From the IMG/VR virus record IMGVR_UViG_3300040801_001572, positions 50,655 through 114,654 of that record: a DNA stretch of 64,000 nucleotides. One strand, given 5' to 3'. The DNA comes from a virus. Below the pieces are notes generated by a model. That model was given only the letters and a program-made list of their open reading frames with translations. It was not told the origin of the DNA and did not search any database. Positions 17,842-27,558 of the stretch are shown piece by piece (the stretch's first letter is position 1; each line of letters starts with the position of its first letter). The translations under genes were made by a program, and so were the position numbers.

Positions 17842-19044
17842 ATGGCAAATAAGCTATTTGAAAGCAACTGGGGTGCTACCAAGGACGCTCTTCTTGAAGG
17901 CCTTGACGGTTCCCGCAGATCAACAATGGAAACTGTACTTGAGAACGCTCGTAAGCACATGAGCAACAACGTGCTAACAGAATCCGCTACAGGCGGCGCA
18001 ACTCAAGCAGGTAACATTGCAGTACTTAACAAGGTAATGCTTCCGCTGATCCGACGTGTTATGCCTACTGTTATTGCTAACGAAATCATGGGTGTTCAGC
18101 CTATGACTGGTCCTGTTGGCCAGATCCACACTCTACGTGTTCGTTACGCTGACAGCAAAGCTGGCCTAACAGCTGGTACAGAAGCACTATCTCCGTTCGA
18201 ACTAGCTCGCGCTTACTCCGGTAACGAAGTAGCTAACGGCGGAACAAACCCTGCACCAGGTGCGGCACAGACAGCAATGCTAGAAGGCCTACCAGGTAAC
18301 AGACTAAGCATCCAGATCTTGAAAGAGACTGTTGAAGCTAAGTCTCGTAAACTAAGCGCTCGTTGGACTTTCGAAGCTGCTCAAGACGCTAACGCTATTC
18401 ACGGTGTTGACGTTGAAGCTGAGATCATGCAGGCGCTAGCACAAGAGATCACTGTTGAGATCGACCAGGAAATGCTACAAAACCTACGTAACCTAGTTCC
18501 AGTTGCTCCGGTAACTTTCGACCAGGGTGCGGTAAGTGGTACTGCTACTTACGTTGGTGACGAGCACGCCGCTCTAGCGGTACTGATCAACCAACAGGCG
18601 AACCTAATCGCTGCACGTACACGTCGTGGCGCTGCTAACTGGGCGGTTGTATCCCCAACCACTCTAACTATCATGCAGTCTGCTACTACTTCTACTTTTG
18701 CACGTACAACTGAAGGTACTTTTGAAGCACCTACAAACACCAAGTTTGTTGGTACTCTAAACAGCACCATGCGTGTATACGTAGACCAGTACGCTGCTGA
18801 CGATGAAGCGGTTCTTATTGGTTACAAAGGTCCTACTGAGACTGATGCTGCGGCATACTACTGCCCATACATTCCTCTAATGAGCACCGGTCCTGTAATG
18901 GATCCAGACACCTTCGAGCCAGTGGTTAGCTTTATGACCCGTTACGGTTATCTAGAGCTTACTAACACTGCTAACAGCTTCGGTAACGCAGCTGACTATC
19001 TAAGCAAGGTTGGTATCAACTCCGCTAACTTGAAGTTCCTCTAA
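17842..19044 (+). CDS. 23: Major capsid protein gp23
   Basis: 400 aa. The N-terminal region (about residues 1-60) is the expected propeptide, followed by the conserved HK97-fold core, with NKVMLPLIRRVMPTVIANEI and GVQPMTGPVGQIHTLRVRYA near 68-110. The T4 protein is 521 aa, so insertions are missing. Codon choice is strongly uniform, as expected for the most expressed late gene. GGAG precedes the ATG, and a strong terminator follows. Confidence 0.96.
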   Translation: MANKLFESNWGATKDALLEGLDGSRRSTMETVLENARKHMSNNVLTESATGGATQAGNIAVLNKVMLPLIRRVMPTVIANEIMGVQPMTGPVGQIHTLRVRYADSKAGLTAGTEALSPFELARAYSGNEVANGGTNPAPGAAQTAMLEGLPGNRLSIQILKETVEAKSRKLSARWTFEAAQDANAIHGVDVEAEIMQALAQEITVEIDQEMLQNLRNLVPVAPVTFDQGAVSGTATYVGDEHAALAVLINQQANLIAARTRRGAANWAVVSPTTLTIMQSATTSTFARTTEGTFEAPTNTKFVGTLNSTMRVYVDQYAADDEAVLIGYKGPTETDAAAYYCPYIPLMSTGPVMDPDTFEPVVSFMTRYGYLELTNTANSFGNAADYLSKVGINSANLKFL

Positions 19045-19070
19045 TCGTAAGATTAGTAACCTTAATAGAG

Positions 19071-19098
19071 AAAGCGCTCCTTATGGGGCGCTTTTTTT
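19071..19098 (+). terminator. Rho-independent terminator after gp23
   Basis: Stem AAAGCGCTCC / GGGGCGCTTT with a TTAT loop and a following T run. Confidence 0.9.
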
Positions 19099-19127
19099 AT
19101 GCCCGCTAAATTTTATCCAAAATCTTG

Positions 19128-19140
19128 ATAAATACTGAAA
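19128..19140 (+). promoter_or_regulatory. Late promoter for the fibre-like gene
   Basis: GATAAATAC box about 30 nt upstream of the ATG at 19167. Confidence 0.65.
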
Positions 19141-19166
19141 ACATCCATTTCTTAGGACAGAGTTAG

Positions 19167-21860
19167 ATGACGGATATCCATCGTTCACAAAGTGGCAATG
19201 TAGAATGGGCCGCAACACCAGATGCATTAGGTTTACCTAGAGACCTAGAAGGGTTATTCCTTGGTAATCTAGAAGTGCAAGGGACTATTACAGTTGAGGA
19301 CATTACTTCAACTACAGACCTTACTATTGATCCAACCGGAGATCTTATACTAAAGGGCGGAGTAACTTTTCCCCCGACTGCTGGCGCCAGTGGTGAAGTC
19401 CTTACTCTTGTCGATAACATGGGCACAACTGCTTGGCAACCAGGCGGCGGTGGCGGATCTACTAACTTCATTGGCTTAACTGACACACCTGGCACCTATG
19501 CAGGCCAATCTGGTTTTGCAGTAGTTGTCAATGGTGCTGAAGATGGATTAGAGTTTGTATCACTAGCAGGCGGCACAACAGATTTCACAGGCTTAACTGA
19601 TACACCAGCTAACTATACCGGCGCAGCATTAACGCTGGTTAGAGTAAACGCAGGACAGACTGCACTAGAATTTGGAGCAGACCTAAGTAACCTAGACGAC
19701 GTGAGTGCATCTGTACCAAACGATGGCGATGTACTAACCTGGAACAACACAGGCAGTACATGGGAACCTTCTGCTCCAACTGGCGGCGCCAGTGATTTTG
19801 TAAGCTTAACTGATACCCCGGCTAACTACTCGGGCGCAAGCGGGCTGTTTGTCCGTGTAAATGTAGGCGAAACCGGGTTAGAATTCGTGGCAGGAAGCGG
19901 TAGTGGACTCAACGACGTAGTCGACGACCTTACCCCGCAATTAGGCGGTGATTTAGACGTAAACGGCTTTGATATTATAAGTGTGTCGGGCAACGATATT
20001 AATCTTCTTCCTGACAGCGGAATCGTTAACTTGGGAACTGCAGGCGATGCAACAATTTCTAGTGACCCAGGCAGCGAATTAATACTTGAATCGGGCACAG
20101 GTACAGTTACTATAGGTTCGAGCGGCACTGCAATTATTACATCAGATCCAGCAGAAGACTTAGAACTAACTCCTGGTGCAACACTAGTGCTAGACGGATT
20201 AAACTGGCCAACAGCAGATGGAACAAATGGTCAAGTACTAACTACAGACGGAGCCGGTACACTAAGCTTTACCACAGTAGCAGGCGGTAGTGGACTCAAC
20301 GACGTAGTCGACGACCTTACCCCGCAACTAGGCGGAAATCTAGATGTGAATGGCCAAAGTATTGTCTCTGTTAGTAATGGCAATATTGATATTACTCCAG
20401 ACGGCTCCGGTCAAATCACATTCGGCGGCAACCCAGTGTTGATTACTACAGGTGCAATGCAGCTAGAGTCCGGAACTGATTTTGATGTTGTCGCTGGCGC
20501 CGGTGACCTATCTCTATCGAGCGGCGGAGGAGCAGGCCAAGATATTAATCTTTTTGCAGGCGCTCTCGGTAACATGAATTTCGACAACGGGTCTGGTGTC
20601 ACACCATTTGTTATTGTGCCGACTGCATCTGGTGCAAACGCTCTGCAACTTGCAGCCGGAACAACAGGCAACGGACCGACTTTATCTGCAACAGGTGAAA
20701 CTAACAGCGATATTGTTATCCTTCCTGCAGGAACAGGTGTTATTAGTGTAGCAGGTACCACTGATTACGAAAACAACGTAACCGACGACGACGATATTCC
20801 TAACAAGAAGTACGTTGACGACGAAATTGCTGCTATTTCTGCGGGCAACCAAATTAGCCAATTAGACTCTAGCGTAACAGTTACTGACACAGGCTCTGAT
20901 GGTACCATTACCACTGTTGCAGATAGCACCACAATGATGACCACAACATCGACTGGTACCACATTTAATACCGGTACTGTTAGTGTTACAGCACTTGATG
21001 GTGTCACAGGCGAAGCAGGCAATGCGTTAAACGGTGCCGATGATGGCACACTAACGTATGTTGATGGTTCTGGAACACTAACATTGATGAGTGGCGTTTG
21101 GTATGGCGATTCCGGCAAAGGTGGACCTGTCGTAGGATTCGACGGAGGTGAAATACATTTCGCTGCTGCAACGAACGACGGACTGACAATTAACAACACC
21201 GGTATTCAGGGAAGCAGCCAACAAAACTTAATACTAGAAGCAAACAGTACATTTGATCTGTTTATCCAGTCTAACACTGGTGACATCATCCAGAGAGTAA
21301 ATGGTGATGTCGTGCTAAGGTTGTCTAATCCGAGCAACGAAACAGTAAACGGTTTGCAGATTGACGGTGCTATCACCGGAAACAATCCTACTATCAGCAT
21401 TGAAAACACACTTAACACACCAGACACTAATGTCGATATTGTTATTGTTCCAAATGGAACAGGTGTTATTAGTGTAGCTGGCACAACCAACTACGAAGAT
21501 AACGTAACTGACGACGACGATATTCCTAACAAGGCGTATGTCGATCCTACTGTGCAAGCAGGCGGCACAGTAACCGCTAACACAGATTTTGATCCTGATA
21601 GCGGTACAGAAATTCATTGGACATTCGGCGCAGCAGCTACAGCAGAAGTTGGTTTTGCAGCATCTAGTATACCTTCTACAGAAGTCACAATGGAAGTTAC
21701 AAATGGTGGGCAAGGCACACTTACTTGGGGCTCAGAAATACAGTGGGCAGGCGGTACTGCACCTACACTAACAGCAGCAGGAACTGACTTGTTAAAATTC
21801 TGGACTAGAGATAGTGGTACTACTTGGATAGGCTGGACTGTAGCTCTTAACGTAAGTTAA
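19167..21860 (+). CDS. Repetitive virion fibre / adhesin-like protein
   Basis: 897 aa, glycine-, threonine- and aspartate-rich with repeated units: GLTDTPxNY three times, NDVVDDLTPQLGG twice, and an ENNVTDDDDIPNKxYVD module twice, which resembles fibre modules preceding trimeric coils. It begins MTDIHRSQSGNVEWAATPDA. The build (beta-repeat shaft, no catalytic motif) suggests a tail fibre or head decoration, and the repeats suggest recombination-driven length change. It shares modules with the gene at 25766. Confidence 0.7.
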   Translation: MTDIHRSQSGNVEWAATPDALGLPRDLEGLFLGNLEVQGTITVEDITSTTDLTIDPTGDLILKGGVTFPPTAGASGEVLTLVDNMGTTAWQPGGGGGSTNFIGLTDTPGTYAGQSGFAVVVNGAEDGLEFVSLAGGTTDFTGLTDTPANYTGAALTLVRVNAGQTALEFGADLSNLDDVSASVPNDGDVLTWNNTGSTWEPSAPTGGASDFVSLTDTPANYSGASGLFVRVNVGETGLEFVAGSGSGLNDVVDDLTPQLGGDLDVNGFDIISVSGNDINLLPDSGIVNLGTAGDATISSDPGSELILESGTGTVTIGSSGTAIITSDPAEDLELTPGATLVLDGLNWPTADGTNGQVLTTDGAGTLSFTTVAGGSGLNDVVDDLTPQLGGNLDVNGQSIVSVSNGNIDITPDGSGQITFGGNPVLITTGAMQLESGTDFDVVAGAGDLSLSSGGGAGQDINLFAGALGNMNFDNGSGVTPFVIVPTASGANALQLAAGTTGNGPTLSATGETNSDIVILPAGTGVISVAGTTDYENNVTDDDDIPNKKYVDDEIAAISAGNQISQLDSSVTVTDTGSDGTITTVADSTTMMTTTSTGTTFNTGTVSVTALDGVTGEAGNALNGADDGTLTYVDGSGTLTLMSGVWYGDSGKGGPVVGFDGGEIHFAAATNDGLTINNTGIQGSSQQNLILEANSTFDLFIQSNTGDIIQRVNGDVVLRLSNPSNETVNGLQIDGAITGNNPTISIENTLNTPDTNVDIVIVPNGTGVISVAGTTNYEDNVTDDDDIPNKAYVDPTVQAGGTVTANTDFDPDSGTEIHWTFGAAATAEVGFAASSIPSTEVTMEVTNGGQGTLTWGSEIQWAGGTAPTLTAAGTDLLKFWTRDSGTTWIGWTVALNVS
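19897..19940 (+). repeat. 44-bp exact direct repeat, copy 1
   Basis: Identical to 20284-20327. Both copies encode the module around NDVVDDLTPQ of the fibre-like protein, 387 bp apart and in frame. Confidence 0.9.
20284..20327 (+). repeat. 44-bp exact direct repeat, copy 2
   Basis: Second copy of the repeat at 19897. Recombination between the two would delete 129 codons in frame. Confidence 0.9.
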
Positions 21861-22372
21861 TATCTACAATCTTTCATCATTTCAAACACTTCGATATAAT
21901 GTCTGAATTTAGTCTTAACATTCTGTAGAATGTTTAAGTACTCGAGTTTTTCGCTTTCTTTTTTGTTGTAGTGCTCGATTTGAAATTCAGTGATAACTTG
22001 GCAATCTTCTTTTAAGTCTCTTATCAATTCATCGACCCATCTGTGGTCTTTGAACTGATCGATTAGCCAAACACAAAAATCGTTTTCTTCGTCGTACTTG
22101 AATAATACTTCTTGTAGATTCTGATATAGTGCATCAACGGGATTAATTGATCTTCTATAATCTGCTAGGATGGTAGGGTATCTATATTTTGTATTCTTGC
22201 TGTTAAGATTATTAAGCAATCGATTGTAATTGTCGAAAAAGCTATTCGGTCGACATGAAGTGTTACGACATTTGCTACCCACGGCAATAGAACGCTGTTC
22301 TTGATTTTCATCAGCGGCACGTTCTCTTAATCGTTTTTGTGCTTCCAGGAAGCAAATGATCTTAGCACTCAT
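21857..22372 (-). CDS. Hypothetical protein
   Basis: 171 aa, last gene of the minus-strand neck cluster. It has several cysteines early (CRNTSC) and a helical, charged C-terminus (IQHYNKKESEKLEYLN-like). It ends 4 nt inside the convergent fibre gene. No family recognised. Confidence 0.6.
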   Translation of the reverse strand: MSAKIICFLEAQKRLRERAADENQEQRSIAVGSKCRNTSCRPNSFFDNYNRLLNNLNSKNTKYRYPTILADYRRSINPVDALYQNLQEVLFKYDEENDFCVWLIDQFKDHRWVDELIRDLKEDCQVITEFQIEHYNKKESEKLEYLNILQNVKTKFRHYIEVFEMMKDCRY

Positions 22373-22387
22373 GCTAATATTTAGCTG

Positions 22388-22822
22388 TTATTTGTGTTGC
22401 TCTAAGATCATGTGGAGTTTTTCTACCGATTTTTTCTTGCAAAGTGACTGTTTTGCACCACTGTGCATTGGTTTAGGCCATACACCTAATTTTGTCCAAG
22501 CATAGCCAACAGCTTCCTGGTTGATGTCGGGTGTAAACTCACTGTCAACTACACATACGAATGTGTAATAACGAAAGTGGCCATCTTTTGATTCGTATAT
22601 ATCAAACGGATAGAATTTTTCAATGTCCGGAACAAACCCGATCTCTTCGTCAAGTTCTCGCAGCAAAGTCTCTTTAGGGGTTTCTCCTGATTCCATCATA
22701 CCTCCCCATAGACTCCAGCACAGGCTATGTGTTTTATAGGGTGCTCTTAGATTAAGCATGACGCGAGAAGTTTTAGAGCAAAGAAAGATTGCACCAACTC
22801 CGGTCTTTTCTGTTTCTTTCAT
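22388..22822 (-). CDS. Nudix hydrolase
   Basis: Contains a complete Nudix box, G-x5-E-x7-REUxEExGU, as GMMESGETPKETLLRELDEE plus IGF at about residues 40-62. Such enzymes hydrolyse nucleoside diphosphate-linked substrates; T4 NudE is a phage precedent, but the substrate here is unknown. I prefer the ATG at 22822, just after the gp15 stop; a GTG at 22837 is possible. It sits in the neck operon, an unusual place for a metabolic enzyme. Confidence 0.85.
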   Translation of the reverse strand: MKETEKTGVGAIFLCSKTSRVMLNLRAPYKTHSLCWSLWGGMMESGETPKETLLRELDEEIGFVPDIEKFYPFDIYESKDGHFRYYTFVCVVDSEFTPDINQEAVGYAWTKLGVWPKPMHSGAKQSLCKKKSVEKLHMILEQHK

Positions 22823-22823
22823 G

Positions 22824-24266
22824 TTAGCACTGATCACTTGGACTCTGGTCCAAAGGATCTCCGTTATCTGTACTTGTTGCTAGATTTTCTACTCTCCAGT
22901 AGCCCGGGAAATATTCTCCCAGGTATGTGAACACCCAGCCATCGTCTGTAAATTTATAATGGTTAAGCGATGAAAGATTTACAACGTATTGATCTGTATT
23001 TTCAGTTTGGCTGTTGAAACTCACAAACCAACGAGTTCCGTCGTATTCGATGATGTCGTTCTCGTTTGCACGTATAATTCCCCAAGGAGAATTTGCAGCA
23101 TCGGGTGTTGCAGCTTCTTCGCCGTTTGTTAGATCACTAACTAGCAAATATCTTTGCCCTGGAGCAGAGGCAGGAAGTTCTTTACCTGGCAATTTCTTGT
23201 GCGGGTCTACAATTGCATCAATTGCAGGAATCGTACTAGGCAAAGTATCTTCATCAACTGTGAAGGTTAAAATGTTCGGTCTGGAGTCGTCATATGCTAC
23301 TGTGCCCAGTATGTCCGAATCGAAGTTTTCGATATCGTCGTCGAGCTTGAGTCTAATCCGCGTCTCGTTGTCTTGCAGATTACCGTATGCTTCAAACAAG
23401 CTCCTCCAACTGAGAGTAGGATCTGCTACTCCGTGTTTAGTGAGAAGTATAATTTCGTTGTTTGCGATTCCGTCTGTGCCTACGCCGATTCTAAAGTTAC
23501 CAGGCGTAACGATGCATTGTGCTAATCTTCCTCCTAAGCAACCAAATGGATCGTATATGCTCTCGTCAAAGTCGTCAGGATCAATTGCATTTACATCGTG
23601 CATGTTAGTCACAATCTGTTCGATTATCTTAATGTGCTTAACTTTAGCAGGCGGATTAATCCAAATTGGTATTTTAAACTGCATACTTGCAACATCTCTG
23701 TCTGCTTCGGTGCCTTGCGGTATACCTCTGTTGCTCCAATTGATGTCAACTAGTTCTAATTCGAATATGCTAGTCCAGTCAAATTTGTTTGAGTTTTGTT
23801 GTAGCTGCACCATCGGGTTAAAGATAGTCATCAGTTGCTCTAAAATTTGTAGCTTAGTTGTGGTCGTAGTTGTCCATATATCTAGCTGCATAGTTAAGTC
23901 GTAAGGAACAGGCATGTAACGTTCGATAGTATAGCGATTACCGACTTCGTTGCCGTACTCGCCGTTTTCAAAGCTGCGTTCTATCGCATTAATCTTGCTT
24001 TCAAACGCAGGATCCTGTCTTCGCTGTGGAGCCAGTTCTAAGTTTGCAATCCATGCAGCCATCATTGGACTAGGCAGAACTGTGTTTTCGCTTTGTCCTT
24101 TAATGATCTGAGAAACCATCCAAGAAGGATCACCGTATACAATTGGCACACGAGTTTGGACCAGTGTACCTTCATCTAAGCTGCCAGATTCTATCTTGAC
24201 ATCACTGAACGCACGGATGAACTGAAGTAAGTAACGCCTTACTTGACCATCATAGTGAAAATCCAT
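22824..24266 (-). CDS. 15: Tail sheath stabiliser / tail completion protein gp15-like
   Basis: The N-terminal 240 residues match the gp15 pattern: YDGQVRRYLLQFIRAFSDVKI, then RVPIVYGDPSWM, and later a PVPYDLTMQLDIWT strand. gp15 caps the tail and joins it to the head through gp13 and gp14. At 480 aa it is much longer than T4 gp15 (272 aa); the extra C-terminal half is rich in Asp and beta-strand and may be an added domain. It is next to gp14, as in T4. Confidence 0.8.
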   Translation of the reverse strand: MDFHYDGQVRRYLLQFIRAFSDVKIESGSLDEGTLVQTRVPIVYGDPSWMVSQIIKGQSENTVLPSPMMAAWIANLELAPQRRQDPAFESKINAIERSFENGEYGNEVGNRYTIERYMPVPYDLTMQLDIWTTTTTTKLQILEQLMTIFNPMVQLQQNSNKFDWTSIFELELVDINWSNRGIPQGTEADRDVASMQFKIPIWINPPAKVKHIKIIEQIVTNMHDVNAIDPDDFDESIYDPFGCLGGRLAQCIVTPGNFRIGVGTDGIANNEIILLTKHGVADPTLSWRSLFEAYGNLQDNETRIRLKLDDDIENFDSDILGTVAYDDSRPNILTFTVDEDTLPSTIPAIDAIVDPHKKLPGKELPASAPGQRYLLVSDLTNGEEAATPDAANSPWGIIRANENDIIEYDGTRWFVSFNSQTENTDQYVVNLSSLNHYKFTDDGWVFTYLGEYFPGYWRVENLATSTDNGDPLDQSPSDQC

Positions 24267-24456
24267 TCTCGGTGTTTCCCTTAGGTTCGTTGGTTTTGAT
24301 GTGTCGTCTAAGACTGCCGTTTATTCTTTTTTCTTTGCGAAGCTTTTTCTTAAGCCTTGCAATTTCTTTGTTTTCGGGCTCGACAGTTGTTTTAGCAGCA
24401 GATGTAACACCCATGAGCTCGTCTAACTCTTTCTTCCAATCGTTGTGTGTTCTCAT
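24250..24456 (-). CDS. Small coiled-coil protein
   Basis: 68 aa, highly charged (KEIARLKKKLRKEKRING). It overlaps the end of the gp14-like gene by ATGA and the start of the gp15-like gene by 17 nt, so it is translated between the two neck proteins. Function unknown; a chaperone-like or neck role is possible from context. Confidence 0.55.
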   Translation of the reverse strand: MRTHNDWKKELDELMGVTSAAKTTVEPENKEIARLKKKLRKEKRINGSLRRHIKTNEPKGNTENGFSL

Positions 24457-25640
24457 TCTGCACCATCTAGTTTCTTAGCAATACGACTTCTTTTTTCTTC
24501 GTTGTCTTTTATTTCTTGCTTCTTCTCAGCATTAAGATCTTCACGCTGAGGAATGACTTCACTGATAGATTGTTTTTCTCTCACTGTAGTACCGTCGTCT
24601 AACACAGTTTCGTTGATGTTGTCGATGTAAGTATCTAAGCGCCTATTGTATGCAGTCCATACTTTTCTTAGATCATCTTCGATCCTTACATAACAATTGC
24701 CTTGCTTCTGGAACAAACGATCGGGTTCAAAATCTAGGCGCAGGAAGTATTCTCCGTCGTTCATATCTTCGGGGAACTGTGTACCCATTCCTACAAGCGG
24801 AGCACCATTAGGAGGTACGCCGTCGCCGCCAGCCCAATACTCTACACAAGGGTAATCGTTCTCATCTAATGTTATCCAAAGATGCGCAGTCTCGAAATAT
24901 TTAGGATCAAAACAAACATTATCTTCTGCTTCTTGGATAATTTCGTCTGTGATACCTAGTATCTTGCAATATCTATTCAGGCTGTCGATTAAATCTCTGT
25001 TGGTACCAAACCCAGGGTTTCCATCTGCATCTACTGTTTCCGAATAACCCGGTGGCATAAGACCAGTGCCTTCACCTTCTGCACCAGCAGTATCGCCTGT
25101 TGCTGCTTTGTCGAGTATATCTTGAAACTCTGGCGCCGCAGGCATCTTCTTGGCTCTTACTTTCCAGAGATGCGGTCTCCAAGTGAACGAATATCCTGGT
25201 GCAGAAAATAGCGCATCTTGAACAACGTAGTAATCGTTTACCCATCCCCCTTCTAGAGTCACGTCTCTTTTGTTCGGTAGCTCAATAATATCTCCTGCCA
25301 TGATCTTTCTGCCAAGCAAGCGAATCATATCATTGTAGTGGAATGTGAATCTCAGCGTATCACTTGAAAGGAATATACCAAATTGGGTAAGATCGTAATC
25401 TACGTCCTCTGGTGTGTAGAAACCTCGCACCTCGTACACAGTGTCGTCGTAGTTTCTATCTCTGTTTTCCAGGAACAGAAAGTCTTGTATATCGGTTACG
25501 TCTTCTTCGCCGCCTTCTACACCGATGTATTTGTGAAGTAATGTTCCTACACCGCCAATAAACAGATTTTCGCCCGATACCTGATCAGCGTATTCGTAAT
25601 CTAATCCCTTGTGCGGGTTCCACATTGATATCTTCGGCAT
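24453..25640 (-). CDS. 14: Neck protein gp14-like
   Basis: 395 aa from the ATG at 25640, which has GGAGACTCCT just upstream. Further in-frame codons up to 25727 overlap the late promoter and are rejected. The N-terminal 160 residues fit gp14: GENLFIGGVGTLLHKYIGVE, a VYEVRGFYTPED segment, then GDIIELPNKRDVTLEGGWVNDYYVV. gp14 forms the neck with gp13 and connects to gp15. It is longer than T4 gp14 (256 aa). Confidence 0.75.
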   Translation of the reverse strand: MPKISMWNPHKGLDYEYADQVSGENLFIGGVGTLLHKYIGVEGGEEDVTDIQDFLFLENRDRNYDDTVYEVRGFYTPEDVDYDLTQFGIFLSSDTLRFTFHYNDMIRLLGRKIMAGDIIELPNKRDVTLEGGWVNDYYVVQDALFSAPGYSFTWRPHLWKVRAKKMPAAPEFQDILDKAATGDTAGAEGEGTGLMPPGYSETVDADGNPGFGTNRDLIDSLNRYCKILGITDEIIQEAEDNVCFDPKYFETAHLWITLDENDYPCVEYWAGGDGVPPNGAPLVGMGTQFPEDMNDGEYFLRLDFEPDRLFQKQGNCYVRIEDDLRKVWTAYNRRLDTYIDNINETVLDDGTTVREKQSISEVIPQREDLNAEKKQEIKDNEEKRSRIAKKLDGAE

Positions 25641-25652
25641 AGGAGTCTCCTT

Positions 25653-25666
25653 TTTACTATTTATCT
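25653..25666 (-). promoter_or_regulatory. Late promoter for the neck operon
   Basis: The minus strand reads AGATAAATAG at about 20 nt upstream of the gp14-like start. Confidence 0.7.
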
Positions 25667-25765
25667 TATAAATTTCTAGAAAGTCTGTGCAGTGATAAAT
25701 ACATGAAACTTCCGTGACTAGCAGCAATTGCTAGACAGACAATAGTCTGACATAGGAGACACAGT

Positions 25766-27139
25766 GTGGCAGTAACAATAAATGCGAAGGGAACTTCTTC
25801 GCAGAACTTTAATATCGGTAAGCAGGGAAACGGAACAGCTACTCTTAGCACATCCGGCTCTAATGACCTGCAACTTTCACCAGGCGGATCGTTAATCTTA
25901 GATTATGTGTCTTTTCCTGCCGAAGATGGTCAGAACGGACAAGTTTTAACCACAGACGGTGCAGGTAACCTTACATGGGAATCAGTTGCCGCAGGCGGAG
26001 GACTTAATAATGTAGTCGAAGACACTTCTCCTCAGCTAGGTGGCAATTTAGACGTAAATGGATTTGATATTGTTAGCGTCGGTGCCACTGACGTTGTTAT
26101 AGAATCAGGATCGGGCAACATTGTGTTAGGTGCCACAGGAGCAGCAACCCTTGCATCTGACCCGGGACAAGGTCTAGCTCTCGAATCAGGTTCGGGTGTA
26201 GTTTCGGTAGGTGTTTCGGGAACTGGCATAATTACTACCGACCCGGGCGAGGATCTGATAATTGCAGCAGGAAGTAATACACTGCAAATCGGAGACACAA
26301 GCACGGGCTCTACTGTAATTGCAACAGACTCGGGCGAGGACCTAGTGTTCGAGTCTAGTTCCGGAACGGTGTTCTTTGGCACTAGTGGCGCTAGCGAGAT
26401 TACAACAGAGAATAACGAAGACCTTACTCTCAAAGCTGGCAGCGGGAATGTTATATTAGGCGAATCGGGTGCTGCAACCTTAGCAACCGATCCTGGTCAA
26501 GGACTTGCATTAGAAGCAGGCTCCGGCGTAGTAACAGTTGGTGTGTCAGGCACCGGAACTATCGGCACCGATGCAGGTGAAAACTTAGAATTGGTTCCAG
26601 GCAGCGCAATTGTTGCAGTAACAGGCGAACTAACTACAACTACTGGTTTGACAGCAGGCGACCTAACAGCAGAAGAAGTTGTATATGCAGGAACAGGCGG
26701 CAAACTGTCATCGGATGCAAACTTCACATACGACGGAACCGTATTAACAGTCGGCACATTTAGCGGAGACGAACTACAGTTAGCAGGCACAGGTGGAAAT
26801 AGATTTGTAGTTGACGGCAGCGCTAACCCAATCGCACCAGCATACACTAATTTAAATTTTGACTACGACACAACAGCTAATACAGCATATTCGTTTAACA
26901 CATACACCAGTGTTGTTAATTATCAGTATAATTTTGTCGATGGGTTTGTTTATACTAACAGGAACGACACAGCGAATGCTCCGGCACCTACTAATAATGT
27001 GTTAACGTCGAAAGCATATGTTGACGGACAAATATCAGGACTGCAATCGCAAATTGATACCATTAACACAACACTGTCTTCTCTGCAGAGCCAGATTGAC
27101 GCACTTGATGTCAGAGTCGATGCCCTAGAGAATCCGTAA
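25766..27139 (+). CDS. Second repetitive fibre-like protein
   Basis: 457 aa, starting at a GTG after GGAG. It shares modules with the 897-aa protein (NNVVEDTSPQLGGNLDVNG; DGQNGQVLTTDGAGNLTW). The middle has repeats of the type SGTGxIxTDxGEDL, each about 30 residues. The C-terminal 40 residues form a heptad coiled coil (QSQIDTINTTLSSLQSQI), typical of a trimeric fibre end. A late box (GATAAATAC) lies at about 25694. Confidence 0.7.
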   Translation: MAVTINAKGTSSQNFNIGKQGNGTATLSTSGSNDLQLSPGGSLILDYVSFPAEDGQNGQVLTTDGAGNLTWESVAAGGGLNNVVEDTSPQLGGNLDVNGFDIVSVGATDVVIESGSGNIVLGATGAATLASDPGQGLALESGSGVVSVGVSGTGIITTDPGEDLIIAAGSNTLQIGDTSTGSTVIATDSGEDLVFESSSGTVFFGTSGASEITTENNEDLTLKAGSGNVILGESGAATLATDPGQGLALEAGSGVVTVGVSGTGTIGTDAGENLELVPGSAIVAVTGELTTTTGLTAGDLTAEEVVYAGTGGKLSSDANFTYDGTVLTVGTFSGDELQLAGTGGNRFVVDGSANPIAPAYTNLNFDYDTTANTAYSFNTYTSVVNYQYNFVDGFVYTNRNDTANAPAPTNNVLTSKAYVDGQISGLQSQIDTINTTLSSLQSQIDALDVRVDALENP

Positions 27140-27174
27140 TTGACAACAAACAGTCTTGGTCGTAATGTATAAGG

Positions 27175-27558
27175 ATGAATAGACGTCTCGACCAAGGCAT
27201 AGTTAGTGCTATAGAAGTTTTCTTTATGTACGGCATCGATCCGGGATCGTGCACCAGTCTTTTGCTACAAGGCAAATACGACGAAGCAGTAAATCACGCA
27301 CATTCTTTTTATCGTGCAGGAATGACTGAAGAGTGGTCGAGCTTGCTTTGGTTCATCGATACTTGCGTACCCCATTGCTGCAAAGGGGCGAATTACAATA
27401 CGTGGCGAGGCTGGATCGACGAAAGCAAAGAGAATCCAGAACTACTCACATATATAAAGCTTACGCTAACTGACGATACTAATTTGATGCTATGGTTAGC
27501 ACAGCACGAAGCACTGTGCTTGATAGGAATAGAAGATGGCAAACCAGTTGTTCGATGA
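27175..27558 (+). CDS. Hypothetical protein
   Basis: 127 aa, mostly helical, with several Cys and Trp residues (LLWFIDTCVPHCCKG). It overlaps the next gene by 23 nt. No family recognised. Confidence 0.55.
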   Translation: MNRRLDQGIVSAIEVFFMYGIDPGSCTSLLLQGKYDEAVNHAHSFYRAGMTEEWSSLLWFIDTCVPHCCKGANYNTWRGWIDESKENPELLTYIKLTLTDDTNLMLWLAQHEALCLIGIEDGKPVVR

